From: Mycteria americana
Lineage: Eukaryota > Chordata > Aves > Ciconiiformes > Ciconiidae
Assembly (NCBI RefSeq): GCF_035582795.1
Contig: NC_134365.1
Span: 81,883,635-81,947,634 of the forward strand
Reading direction: 5' to 3'
DNA: 64,000 bases
How positions within the stretch are numbered: the stretch's first letter is position 1; every line of letters starts with the position of its first letter. A program made the position numbers and the translations under genes. A model generated the notes under the pieces. That model saw only the letters and a list, made by a program, of their open reading frames with translations. It was not told where the DNA came from and did not search any database. Shown here piece after piece: positions 46,326 through 64,000 of the stretch.

Positions 46326-49300
46326 TAGTTTAACTTTTGGAGAGGTGTTGAAGCACACTGAGCAGTGTGGGGTTCTCAGCTGTCATCATGAGGGCTAACA
46401 AATACCCTAAGTAAAAATACCTGTCTCTAAAATGATGGAATAAAATAAGGTAGAAAATGGGATGGTAGTGGGAAGGTGAACTAGCAGTTATTTACAGGAT
46501 ACCAAAGTACATGGGAAAGGAAGAATGATGAGAGTTGCTGAAAGTGAGAGCTGGTGAACAGTGAGGTGAGTATATAGCTTAAAAAGGAATGGACTGAGTC
46601 TTGGTACCTTGAGGCCTGCGGAGTTGTCTCTTGAATGTACCCAGGCTCTTCAAGGAAAAAAACATTTGCAGCATCCAGCTTACTGCTGTGAAGCACAGAG
46701 AAAGAAATTATACGGATGTTTATCTTATTTGGTAATTTGTATTTGAAAGGAATTGATTTGAAATACTGGAATCATAGGCAACTTTTATTGCCTTCTCATG
46801 GTTAACAAAAAAAACCCCTTAATATCAGCTGGAAAGGACATAAATAACTCTATTCTTGCTTTTATTGTACCTTCCTGGCTTACTAAGATTTCAGCTTGGA
46901 GAGAAAGTCTTCGTTTTCTGGAAAGGGCAGAGGGAGTTTTTATTCATCACACTTAAGGATTCTGCATACCTATAAAAGAACCTAGCATGTGGACCTGCCA
47001 GCAACTTGCTGAGAGGAAACAGCATAATAAGGACATTGAAAACTGAAGAGGAATTGATTTCTGCAGAGTGATCTGTGTGGCTCAACTCACTCACTGCTAG
47101 GATTTCTCGTTGTTTGTTTTGTGTTTACATACAGCCAAAGAGTGTATGTATTCCTATTTCCAAAACATTGTCAGTTTTGGAAGGATTCTTCTTAAGTACA
47201 GATTGTTTTCATATGGCAGGAGACTGAGTTTAATGCAGCTTTTTACTCCCCATGAGAATTTGCCAGAGCTGCAGCTAAGATTGAAAATGCTTGTCCTGTA
47301 ATCCCAATTTTGCACTTACCAACTTGGTTGTTTAGTGGTCCTTCCTCTTAGATTTGTATTAATGTGAAGTTTTAGCAGAAGCTTAATATGGGGAAAGTTT
47401 TGGCTGTTAATCAAGTTGTTCCTTTATTCAGGGATAATGGGAGTAATGTTGAAAGTTCTCATTTGAAATTGTATATCTGTGTAATTCCTAATGTTTTTAA
47501 ACAGCCATGAAACCAAAATTACTGAGGAAGTAACTACAGTTTGACTCAGAGAATGGTATGGATGGTGGAATTGTGCCTGGCTTTATTCCAAAGGTGGTTT
47601 GGTTCTAGTATGTACACAAGAGAAATTTGTTTCCTTAATTAGCTTTGTCAGTGCTTGCATAAGGACTGGCTTACTAGCAAGCATATGTAACTAACTTCTG
47701 TTTTGCAGTGGTATGTCTTGTACCAGACTGTCACGAGTAATGCCCTTAAATGTTTTAAGAAACCTAAAGCCCCATAAGCTTGCTTTTCTCCATAAAGTTG
47801 TCCTTACGTACTCAGGACATAGGAGCACCTGATAAAATCCTGTCTGCAACAGAGGACAATTCAATTTTCATTTGCTCTTCATAGACCTTAAGTGGGCCTA
47901 AGGAGAACTCTGTATGAAAGTTGTAGTTAAAATAACAGTTTGACTTTACTAATAATAGCGACTGGCTGAAAGAACAGCACAGCAAGGGAAGATTATTTTT
48001 TCATTTTATTACTTTAACATTTCATTATCTTCATAGCTAATTCATGGAAAACCTAAAATGTGCAGGCTTCTAGAGTGCCCTCTGAAGTGTTCAAGCCTAG
48101 CTTATACACATTCTATAAATGTTTCAAGAAATACAGGCAGGATAAAAGGTGGCTGCCTCCTGAGTACCAGGACACTCAAATGTCTCTACCAACAATAGAT
48201 TATACCTACTGGCCAAAAATAATGTTGGGACTAATTCACTGTGGTCCCTAACCACATCCAACACTTACCATCAGAAATTACTTGTCAAATATACTATTTT
48301 TTCCAGTAGTATCTGGCTTGATGAGCCTATGGCTATACAACATTTGGCCAGCTGGCCTTAGAAATCTGCAAGATTGACCCCCAACCTTGGTTTTCAATGT
48401 CATCTTCACTTCCTCTCCTTGCTAAGAAACATAGGAGCAAAATTAAAAATCTTTATAATCCTGTAAGTGCCCAATCAAGCTGCTAGAATCAAAGGCAATA
48501 TAAAATTCAGAGTTACACTTGTGATTTTTACTAATGGTTTATATGTTACAGTACAGAACTTGTGTAATGCAGTGGACTGGGGTCAAAGGTAGCCTGGATT
48601 ACATTTTGAGCTCTTTGTCGTCTTGGATGTTTCTCTCTATTTTTCTGCTTCTCCCTCCGAACTGTTTGTGTTTGAGGGTGGCAGTATTTCTCTGTGATTA
48701 TGTAGAATACCTACAACACTGGAATCTTAACTCCAGTAGGAGTCTTCCCAACCTTGATGATGTATAGTGTAGCACATGTTTTCATGAACTGAACTCCACA
48801 TCTTTATTTTCCTATATAATACTCTTGCAGACCATCTTATTGGAAACCTGCACTGAAGATTAGAAACTGTGAAGAGTTAAAGAGTAATAGACTTACAGGT
48901 TATGCAACTCTACAGCACAATAATAAGTACATCCTTAGTAATGGTCACTTATTAAGGTATCATGTACATTATAATGTAAATGCATGACTCTAAGGTGTGT
49001 ATCCCTCTAACATACCTGTGTGTATGTACATTCTTCTGTTACATGGAAGTGCTCATGTTACTTTTAAATACAAATGTAGATAAATAACACTTAAAGCAAG
49101 AAGCAGGCTTTGTCCCCCAGTGCATAAATTCGGAAGGAAGGAGGAACAAAAAACCACACATAATATCTAGAGGCATTGGCTGTCTCCATAGGTAATTCGT
49201 TTACTGGTATTTACTGGCCAAGAGGAACATGGAGCTAGTTCATGACAGCTCTGACCTCAGACAACCCTGTCCATCATAGATTGAAACTTGAGCAGGAAGG

Positions 49301-50444
49301 CTACTATATGTGCTTCTTTGCGGTCATTGTTCTAACCTCCAAGTAGCAGATGTCTCATTTCAAATCCAAACACTTGCCCCCGCAAACTGGAAAAGTAAGT
49401 TCCTTACAGCAAGGAAAAATAAGCTGTCTCCAATGGAAAAAAACTCACACGAATTAAGTTCTTGGCCATCTGGAATAGTTGTGATGCATAGTTTCGCTGG
49501 TGCTGTTGAGGAAACTAACCTTTCTTTTATCTCCCATATAAACATTCCAAAGAAAGGTTGAGATCTAGCGCTTGGTCAAACTGGAAAAGAACTTGCTTTG
49601 TCAGTATTCTGGCTAATTTTTTGCATCTAGAAACTACTGTAATCACTGGCATAAGATGTCTTTAGTAAACAGTGTGCTAACAGTTAAGTGAAATGTTCAA
49701 AGTGTCGCTAAATAGTTTCTTGAGGTTGTTTGTCTATGTTCTATCGCACTTTTGCCCTTCAAAGAAGGGCTGTCGGACACGAAGCATAATCTCTTGCTCA
49801 GATTGGACAAGAAGGCCTGTACAGAGACATAATTCAGTCTTTGGCAAGGGAAGTAGATGTTACAACTACTTGAAACTTCACCAAGCCATGAGACGTGAAT
49901 GTGACTGTCTGTGTGTGAAGAGTTGGTAAACCACTACAGATAATTTCATGGTCTTCAGGGAACTAATTTATACTCCTGACTGGAGATGACACTTTTTGCC
50001 TGGTTTTCATCCATAATATTGCTACAGGCACAAGTAAGGGATAAAGGGACAGTTGCCTAAAAAGGGATGTGCTGTCTGGACAAACCATCTTTCTACCTAT
50101 TTCTTGTTTTCCCTCATACTTAGAATGTATGTATTTATTTTCTTGTGACTCTCCTAGTCTGTAATAAAATAGTTCTGCTACTGTGCTTCATATAACCCTT
50201 TTCTTCCCTATTTTTTTCTCTATATGCCAACAAATCAAGAATCCTCTGCAGAACATGATCTTATATATTCTAGTCATTCCATCCTGCCCCAGAAGTGTTT
50301 GTGTATGGGACACAGAAATTTTCACTTCTGTCTCATTTGCTTCTTCTGGTGAGTATTGGGGTCCTAGTTCCATTATATGATTCTACACAACATAACATTA
50401 AGGGTGAGTATCAAAGGAGCATCAAGGTGCTGTTAAGTGCACTG

Positions 50445-50545
50445 TACTGTCACTAATCTGAAGATGAGGAAACCACGGACACCAAAGATGACTGTGACTT
50501 GCTGCAGATCACACAACTGATAGATCAGATAGAAACTACTTTTCT
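50445..50545 (-). repeat. MIR-like fragment, minus orientation
   Basis: The plus strand reads AAGATGAGGAAACCACGGAC, then TGTGACTTGCTGCAGATCAC and ACAACTGATAGATCAGATAG. This is the complement of the conserved MIR/L2 end (cagatgaggaaactgaggc...gtgacttgcccaaggtcacacagc). Confidence 0.6.
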
Positions 50546-53500
50546 GAGAGGAAAAGGAGGTGAAAAAACACCTGTTTTAAAATAAATAGTATATTACCTA
50601 TGACTTACTTCTATTAAAGCTAATGCCTTCTTGCGGAGATTTGTGTTTCTGGCATGTTGGAGTGTATCATGTCCAGTGAAAGGATTTCTTTGCTAGTCTT
50701 TTCATTTGTAGGTATACAACATCCCTGATGTAAGAATAGCAACTTCTCACTTTTTCAGTAGTTTATTTCCTTTTTAAAAAAATCTATTCCGCTAGTAGTA
50801 TGCATCCCTTACGACTAGCTTTTCTCCTTTTTTCTTGATTCAAGCTGCTATGCAGGATCATTTACAGCAAAGGAAGAGTTAAACAGGCTGGAAGAAGCCT
50901 AGCACTATTGACTGCAGCACTCCAGACTGTTAGCAGATGTTTCATGGGATGTTTAGGTAGCAGCCCAGCCTGTATAGGAAGAGTCAGGATAAGAATAGAT
51001 ATTAAGGATTTGGGAAATGAAAATAGTGCAAGTCTTGTATAATAAAGGTATTGCAAGATGTTAGAACCTGTCTCAGTTTTCAATTAAATTGCATAATATT
51101 TCTCTGAAAACAGCAATATCTTAATTGTATGGGAAGAAGAGAGGGATGTCCCACGTTCACTTTTGCTTCTGATGTTTCCTGTCTTGAATGTTACGTATTA
51201 TCATATGGGTACTGCAAGATACCAATACTGCAAGAACTATGTTGCCTTAGACGTGCAATGGTCTTGCTTATATGGCTTCAAGTTCAGCAATGTATTATAA
51301 ATATATATTATGGGTTTAAGCATCATCCCCTATTTTATATGCGTGATTAAATAATGAGTTGTGTCAGAAATGCATTCTTCTCAGTATGATAAATTAATGG
51401 GTAAGGAGCACTGTGTTAAAATACTACCGCCTCAAACTGTTAAAAAATTCTGCAAATCTTATTACGTGAAGCAGGGAGAAAGAGGTGTTGTGCACTCTCT
51501 TTTCTTTAAAACCTGGAAAATGGAAAAAATAAAATATTTATTTTAAAATTAAAAAAACCTCAAAGTATGAAATAACTAAATATAACACAAACTGCATATG
51601 CCTCTGTAACTGAAGAGAATTAATATTCAGCAATGCTTGGCAAAATTCTAGGCTAAGAAAAATGAAACACGTTATCCAGCTGAAACTATGGGGGAATTTT
51701 TAGGTAAACAGAACGTAATTTTCCTACCTGAACTGGACTAAGCTGCCTGCATGCGAATTCTGTATCCTAAAAATGACATGCAATTATGTAGCAATAATAA
51801 TTTTAGTATGTTCCCTGATTTTCAGGACAAATTATATTTGGGATTCAGTGCTGCAAGGTCTTGAAAATAAAGTTTGTGCAGTTTGAAATGCCCTAATTTC
51901 TCAAGTAATATCTTCTCTTTGTCTGGGAGCTATTGAGACTATAATGTAAACACAAGCAGAATTTTAATGGCTCCATTCAGCCTGAAGAAAGGCATCACAG
52001 AGTGCAGATCTAGTTCTCTTACAAACTGTTTTTCTGAGTCTAGGTTTAGGCTTTTTACTCATTCATATAAAAATGCAAAGTTCTTCAAAGTTCAGTTTGT
52101 GCTGAGCCCTTCTTTGGCAGCGAACATACGCTTCACCATTTTGATTGTTTTGACCATTTCAAACAAAGAGAGAATTTCGTAAGACATTTATGTATTACTG
52201 TATTACATCGGATGTTTATTCATGTGGTAGTGAATAGACAAGCAGAAAGGTAACTAGCTGGATTTTAGATCTGCTTTTGATGTATCTTTACACTTTAGAT
52301 TTAAGTTGGTTTTAAAATGTGTTTTCCTTGGTTACATGATTTTAAAAATTATGGGGAGAAAAAATAATTTTAAAAGCACTTTCATTGCAAATTGGTGTGA
52401 CAGTGCTGGCTAAAGTGTTTTGTGGGAGACTCCTATGGCAAAATGTGCTTGTCATCAGTACTGAGTGAGATGAAAAGTACCACAACTTGACTTGGAGCAT
52501 GTGGTTAATCAGTTTGTTTATTTAATATATTTGATCAGATTGCCATGATGTGTGAAGCATCTGAATGTTATCTGTGGTAGAGATCAAAACATGAACTTTG
52601 CTAACTTTTCATTTTCCGATTAAGACTTTGTAGATGGAAATCAGTTATGCCTGCTTGTGTCCTTAAGGGAAAGGTGCTTCACTGAGCCATTTCCTTCAGA
52701 ATTTGGTTGGTAGAGCACTGTACAAAGAGAATCCTGAAGCACTTGGTCTGCAGCTCCTAGTCTAAAAAAGATTGTACTGATGGTCTCAGTGCACGTCACC
52801 ATTTCCAGTGCAAGTTGTGGCGAAAGGATATAAAGCACATCGCAGTAGTCTACAGGCTGAGAAACAGAGTTCCTCCTCTGACGTACATGTGTCTTTGTTT
52901 CCTAATGAAATGAATCAGACCTGAGACTTTCCCATTTCGGGGTCAGATCCGTGAAGTTTACCCTAAGATGATTAGCACATGAGAAATACGTTCTTTATTT
53001 ACAATATGACCGCATTCATCCTTTGATACTATATAGAGTATCTTGGTTCCTTTCCCCTAGCTCCTTTCCTTTTGGTGTTAAAAACCTGGAAAAGAATGCA
53101 TGTCAACTTCCTCTACCTTAGAAGAGCCCTTGGGGTCTCATCATTCTCAGCTGAAATTTTTAGTGATAGTTAAACTGTGTGCTAGATTCAGCCACATGAT
53201 GAATTAGAAAAGTGCAATTGGATGATAAATGTCAGCTTGTTGAAATTTAAAGTACATCATGCAGTGTGTACATCTCTAGAGTTTGTATCACTTTACATAT
53301 AAGCATAGAACTGCCCTTAAAACCAAATCGTACCTAATTCTAATTTTTCTAGCTAAAATACAGGAATTTCTTTTGTGTTATTTCAACTGATTAAATAACC
53401 CCACTCCTTTAAAATGGTCTTATCCTGTGTCAGTCTCTCTTCTATTACATATAAATTAGCATACAACGTCAATCAAATACTATAAACGAGGGGTTTTTTA

Positions 53501-53986
53501 AATTTCAGTTTTCTAAGCTACAGTGCTGGTCAATGTGGGTTAAAATATAATTTTAGAGAGGTCTTTTCCTCTGAAACCAACCTGCTCAACTGTAATTCGG
53601 TATCATGTGGCCTTAGAGCCTCATCACTGTAGTCTTTGAACATTGTATGAATCTTACCAGCTTTAAAATAATTTTCTGCCACGTAGACATGTGACAATGA
53701 GTTTTATTTTTTATTGTTTCCTTTTATAACATTTACACTTGTCTGGGAAATAGAAACTTCTTACAGCAAGTGAAGAAAGTGAGAAGCTCTGGGACGTCAA
53801 CAAGTTTAAAAGAAGAAGAACAATCCTGGTTACTGTTGAAAATGTTTGCTTTGCTAAGCAAACTTCCTGAGTAAGGTAAGGCAAGGAAATACCTTGCTAC
53901 CTTGTTGATCTAGTCACTTGATTTATGTTCAGGAGGAGCACTTTTATGAATAGGGTATACACGATGAGGAAACAAAAAAAGGATTT

Positions 53987-53992
53987 TTTATT
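53987..53992 (-). terminator. MANSC4: Candidate MANSC4 polyadenylation signal
   Basis: The complement reads AATAAA about 990 bases beyond the MANSC4 stop codon, and is the nearest canonical hexamer I found on that strand. No transcript evidence supports it, and non-canonical signals nearer the stop are possible. Confidence 0.35.
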
Positions 53993-54984
53993 ATAAAGCT
54001 AACTTCCAGAGCTTTCAAAACATTTTGTCTATTCCTGTGCAACATACATTAAATGACTATTCCTATTTTAAAAAGTTAATGATGTAAAGGATAAATATGA
54101 GTAGGCAAGAAAAAGCAAGTCAAGGTGGACAACACAGATTGATGCTAATTGCAAGGCATGAACAAATGTTAGCCATGTTCTTGTTTTCCTTAGCCAGTAA
54201 CAGAATGGATTTGTCAACACATTGCAGAGCAAGTAAGTTTACAGAAGCAGTTGAAGTCTGAAGGTGCTTCTGGAGGGGCTTTAAAAACATTTGAAGTGAT
54301 TGTTATCAGAAGAGTGAAGCAAGAAGTGGGGGGAAAGTAAAGCATAAAGACTGAATGATCAGATGTTTGGGTATGAGTTAATGGAATTCAGTAGTTTTGG
54401 GGACTTGGGTTGTTTTTGGTGTTTTTCTTTGAAGAAGTAAAGTGCTGGCTAAATTGTTTTGTCTCAATATTAGGGATAAATGGGGGAAAAAGGTCAATCT
54501 AGAACTTAGTTGGAGAAAAATGGACAGTTTTTATAGAAACAACTAGGTCTGAGGCAATTAAAGAATGATTAGAGTTAAATGATTTTATGATACTGTAAAG
54601 CTTCAGTCAGTTTTACTGATTGCACTTACACTTAATTTTCTCAGGTTAGTCCAAAGTCAGGGGAAAGAATCTGTACAGCGCCAGTGAATCTGCTCTCTTT
54701 AAGTTAGGGAAAGTGTTTACTGTTTGTTAGGCGTTAGTCTGGGTCAGATTATGAACCAACATGTGCTCTAACCACCTCTAAGCATGCAGTGGGAGCTATA
54801 AGTGTGTAATTCTTACCCAAAGAGACAGGGGAATTGTTTCATCTGTTGAGAATTAAATTACAATCAAAAGATTCTGAAACCATCAGTGAAAAAATTATCT
54901 TTGATTCTGTACAAGAAATAAGCTGGTATGTATGATTCATTTTTAAAAAGTTGTTTGTTCCAAAACAAGGATGGTGACAGTATT

Positions 54985-61607
<6,623 letters not shown>

Positions 61608-64000
61608 CTCTTCAATGTAACGGGCTTAGTCAGCGCACTTTCTCCTCCGCGGATGCACTAGAGTTTGGACCAGCATTTTAAGAGACAATCTCTTGGGTGG
61701 TGAGGATACCGCCAATTCAGCCAGGGACGTGAGCCAGGGGATGTTTTTTCCAGACAATTCCCATGATGCTGTTTGGGCAGCTGCTGGAAGGAAGCAGCCA
61801 TTTTATGAGCTACATACAATTACAATAGTTATTATTGTTGTTCTCAAACTTAATTATTTGGAGACAGTGTTTGAGAGACAACAGGCACAGGTTGCTTTTA
61901 GTCATTCAGAGAATTTGTTTGTGTGGTCCCAAGTTTATGTTTCTTGTCCTTCTAAGACCAAACTAGGCAGACAGCCTTAATGTGTGATGAATAATGGTAA
62001 GCTCAGCATGTTGTTTCACCTCAGCTCTGAAAGTATGTGGTACAGTCACTTGCGAGCACGTAGGTCTGCCACTTTATTCAGGCACGCTATTACACTACAC
62101 ACAGAAGAAACAGCTCAGTTAGTTTCGTAACACTTTTTGAATTATCTGGTGGCTGCAAATATAGTTTCCTTCTTTACTAACAAACTGAACTATCTAATTC
62201 TGTCTGCCAGCCAGAGGTGGAAATTTGTTCCTCTTCCCTACTCTGTTTTGGTTGCAAGAATACTACGATTTTATTTGCAACGATCTAGGAATAGATGAAT
62301 ATGACTGGAGGAGGCTGTGACCTACATTCATCTCTGGAGTAGGCAGGTAATCAAAGTCCTGCCCCTAATCTTCCACCAGTTTAAGAATAGTGAACAGTCT
62401 GTATGGGTTCTTCTGCTTATGTTTAAGCTTGGAAAAGGCGTGTGAGAATGCAAGAAAAAAATATAGTTGGCATATCAGGAGGCAATTTTTCAAGCACCTG
62501 CTCTGAAACCTGAAACTCCCAAGTGTTTTGTTACTTAAAAGGACCCAGTCTGATCCCCGATTCCCGCTTCTGTATGCCTTTCGCACAGAAAGGCTTTAAA
62601 ATATTAGAATACATGAGTTCATTTAAACTCAATGGACTATACAGTGAGGTTGAGAGAATTAGGTAGAAATACAGTTGTCTGCAGTAAAAATTGTGTGTTG
62701 AATATATAAAAATATTCTAGATGGCATTTTTTCCCCTCAAGATTAGAATCAAGCAATTTCCCCAGTCCTACATGAAGTATAGAGCAGTGACATGGTGCGG
62801 GGGGGAAGTCTCGAACTCATCTTAATTCTTTAGTCATTATAGCTGGTGTTTGTTTCGCAAGACAAGGCCCCCAGTTTGGAAATGAGCCGACATGTATACA
62901 ATTTTGTTCCTTACAGAGGTCCTTAGACAGTGATAGAGCTCAGAGCAGGTTAACTCCTGTTGATCCAATAGCAAGACCAAGGCATTTATTTATTCAGTGG
63001 AACTACTGGCTATAATTAGGAGGATTCCAAATAAATGTCTGTTTTTATGCAGACTGCATGTCTGTTGTGGGGAATACGTGAATTAAATTGTAAGAAAGAG
63101 CCTAAATAGGTAATTCTTTAAGCCTCTGTCCTGAAAACCAGCTCTTGATACTTGTGTCGTTTTATTTAGTTTTGGTAGTTTGATGTGCTTTATTTTCATT
63201 TTCATCTCTGTGAAAATCACTACTTAAAACCTTAAATATGTTTCAATAGACCTGTTAGTTTGCATTTAGCGGACTGCACAGGGATGTTTTTAGGCATTTA
63301 TCTACCATTGCCACAAGCACTATTGACAGCGTATTTTTCTACAGTTTTTGTTTCAGCCTTGCAAATATTCCAAGGCATCACCTGATATGGGACACACTCA
63401 GAATTTTGAAAGATATGCCTGTATTTTGGCATTACCTCCAGTATTTAGTATGAATTTTGCATCTATTTTGTTCTGTAAGACTTCATACAAAAATGTCGAT
63501 TCCTGATTGCATTCCTCACTCCTACTCTTCCTATATCTCCAAGAAGAGAAATCTAGAAGATTCTGAATAACTTGGGGAAGCCTGGAACAAGAAGATTAAA
63601 CTGATACAAACCAAGGATTTATACTGGATAAAGCTGAATATGTCTTTAGTCCATTGAAATAAATAGGATTATTTGCATGAACAAAAAATTAGATATAATA
63701 GGTAGCTTTAATGGTATATGTATTTGTAGTTACATAAAGATTACACTGTCTCAGCTCCTCTGTTTTTATACATTTGATGCCTTGCAAAGTGTATGTGTAA
63801 ATAACAAATATGTTTACTTCTCCCTTGCCAGGAAAATAAAAATAAACAAAGGACTAGCCCTGTGACCTACTTCAGTTAGATGGACCTGAAATACCATACG
63901 ATTTTTTCAATTTCAGTGGGGCTCTGTCCAGACATTAAGGTAAAGTGCGAGACTGGATGTGAACACACCTGATCATCTATGCATCTTTCAGACCATTCAA
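61608..64000. other. Upstream region of MANSC4
   Basis: Contains the unmapped MANSC4 promoter and 5' UTR. No CpG island is present; a few CpGs occur at 61620-61660 (CGGGC, GCGCAC, CCGCGG on the plus strand). In human the next gene is KLHL42, but none of its kelch-repeat coding sequence is visible here, so it should lie right of the window. The rest is AT-rich and unrecognised. Confidence 0.55.

Larger units (their letters stand above)
46035..53986. other. Intergenic DNA between the convergent ends of MRPS35 and MANSC4
   Basis: About 8 kb of AT-rich DNA. It contains two apparent MIR-like fragments, many short frames without family motifs, and no splice-linked coding sequence that I could support. 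No CR1 copy was seen here. Confidence 0.6.

Noticed and set aside
53753-53875. Possible extra exon (lysine/serine-rich frame with TAG acceptor-like start and a downstream GTAAGG)
   Set aside because: Nothing in MRPS35 or MANSC4 families matches it and the reading frame ends in TGA before the donor; no supported partner exon.

Overview
The window is vertebrate nuclear DNA, almost certainly from a bird. Genes are split by GT-AG introns, most of the sequence is AT-rich intergenic and intronic DNA, and the only abundant transposons are CR1 LINEs with the bird-type 3' end (ATTCTATGATTCT). I cannot name the species from sequence alone.

Layout. (1) At 6653-7035 on the minus strand lies the first coding exon of a KCNQ1-type voltage-gated potassium channel gene; the rest of that gene runs off the left edge. 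(2) At 7.05-20.0 kb is an AT-rich intergenic stretch with several short tandem duplications and no convincing gene. (3) At about 20.03-20.82 kb is a CpG island with a hexanucleotide microsatellite, the promoter of MRPS35. (4) At 20508-45820 on the plus strand is MRPS35 (mitochondrial small-subunit ribosomal protein mS35). All eight coding exons can be read, giving 340 residues, with intron phases that close exactly. Its introns hold CR1 copies, two perfect poly(C) tracts of 25 and 27 bases, and, antisense in intron 7, an unidentified coding-like tail followed by a 3'-UTR-like stretch. (5) From about 46.0 to 54.98 kb is convergent intergenic DNA with old MIR-like fragments. (6) At 61607-54985 on the minus strand is MANSC4, a type I membrane protein with an N-terminal MANSC domain. 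It has three coding exons (351 residues) and a CR1 in its first intron. (7) From 61.6 kb to the end is upstream DNA of MANSC4.

MRPS35 and MANSC4 are convergent neighbours, as at the human 12p11 locus (PPFIBP1-REP15-MRPS35-MANSC4-KLHL42-PTHLH). The unexpected element is the KCNQ1-type exon placed head-to-head with MRPS35. The 12p11 region is paralogous to 11p15, which carries KCNQ1, so this exon probably belongs to an ancient KCNQ1 duplicate (ohnolog) absent from the mammalian locus as I know it. The three genes are functionally unrelated: a K+ channel, mitochondrial translation, and a surface protein. I found no operon-like, CRISPR, phage or defence system.
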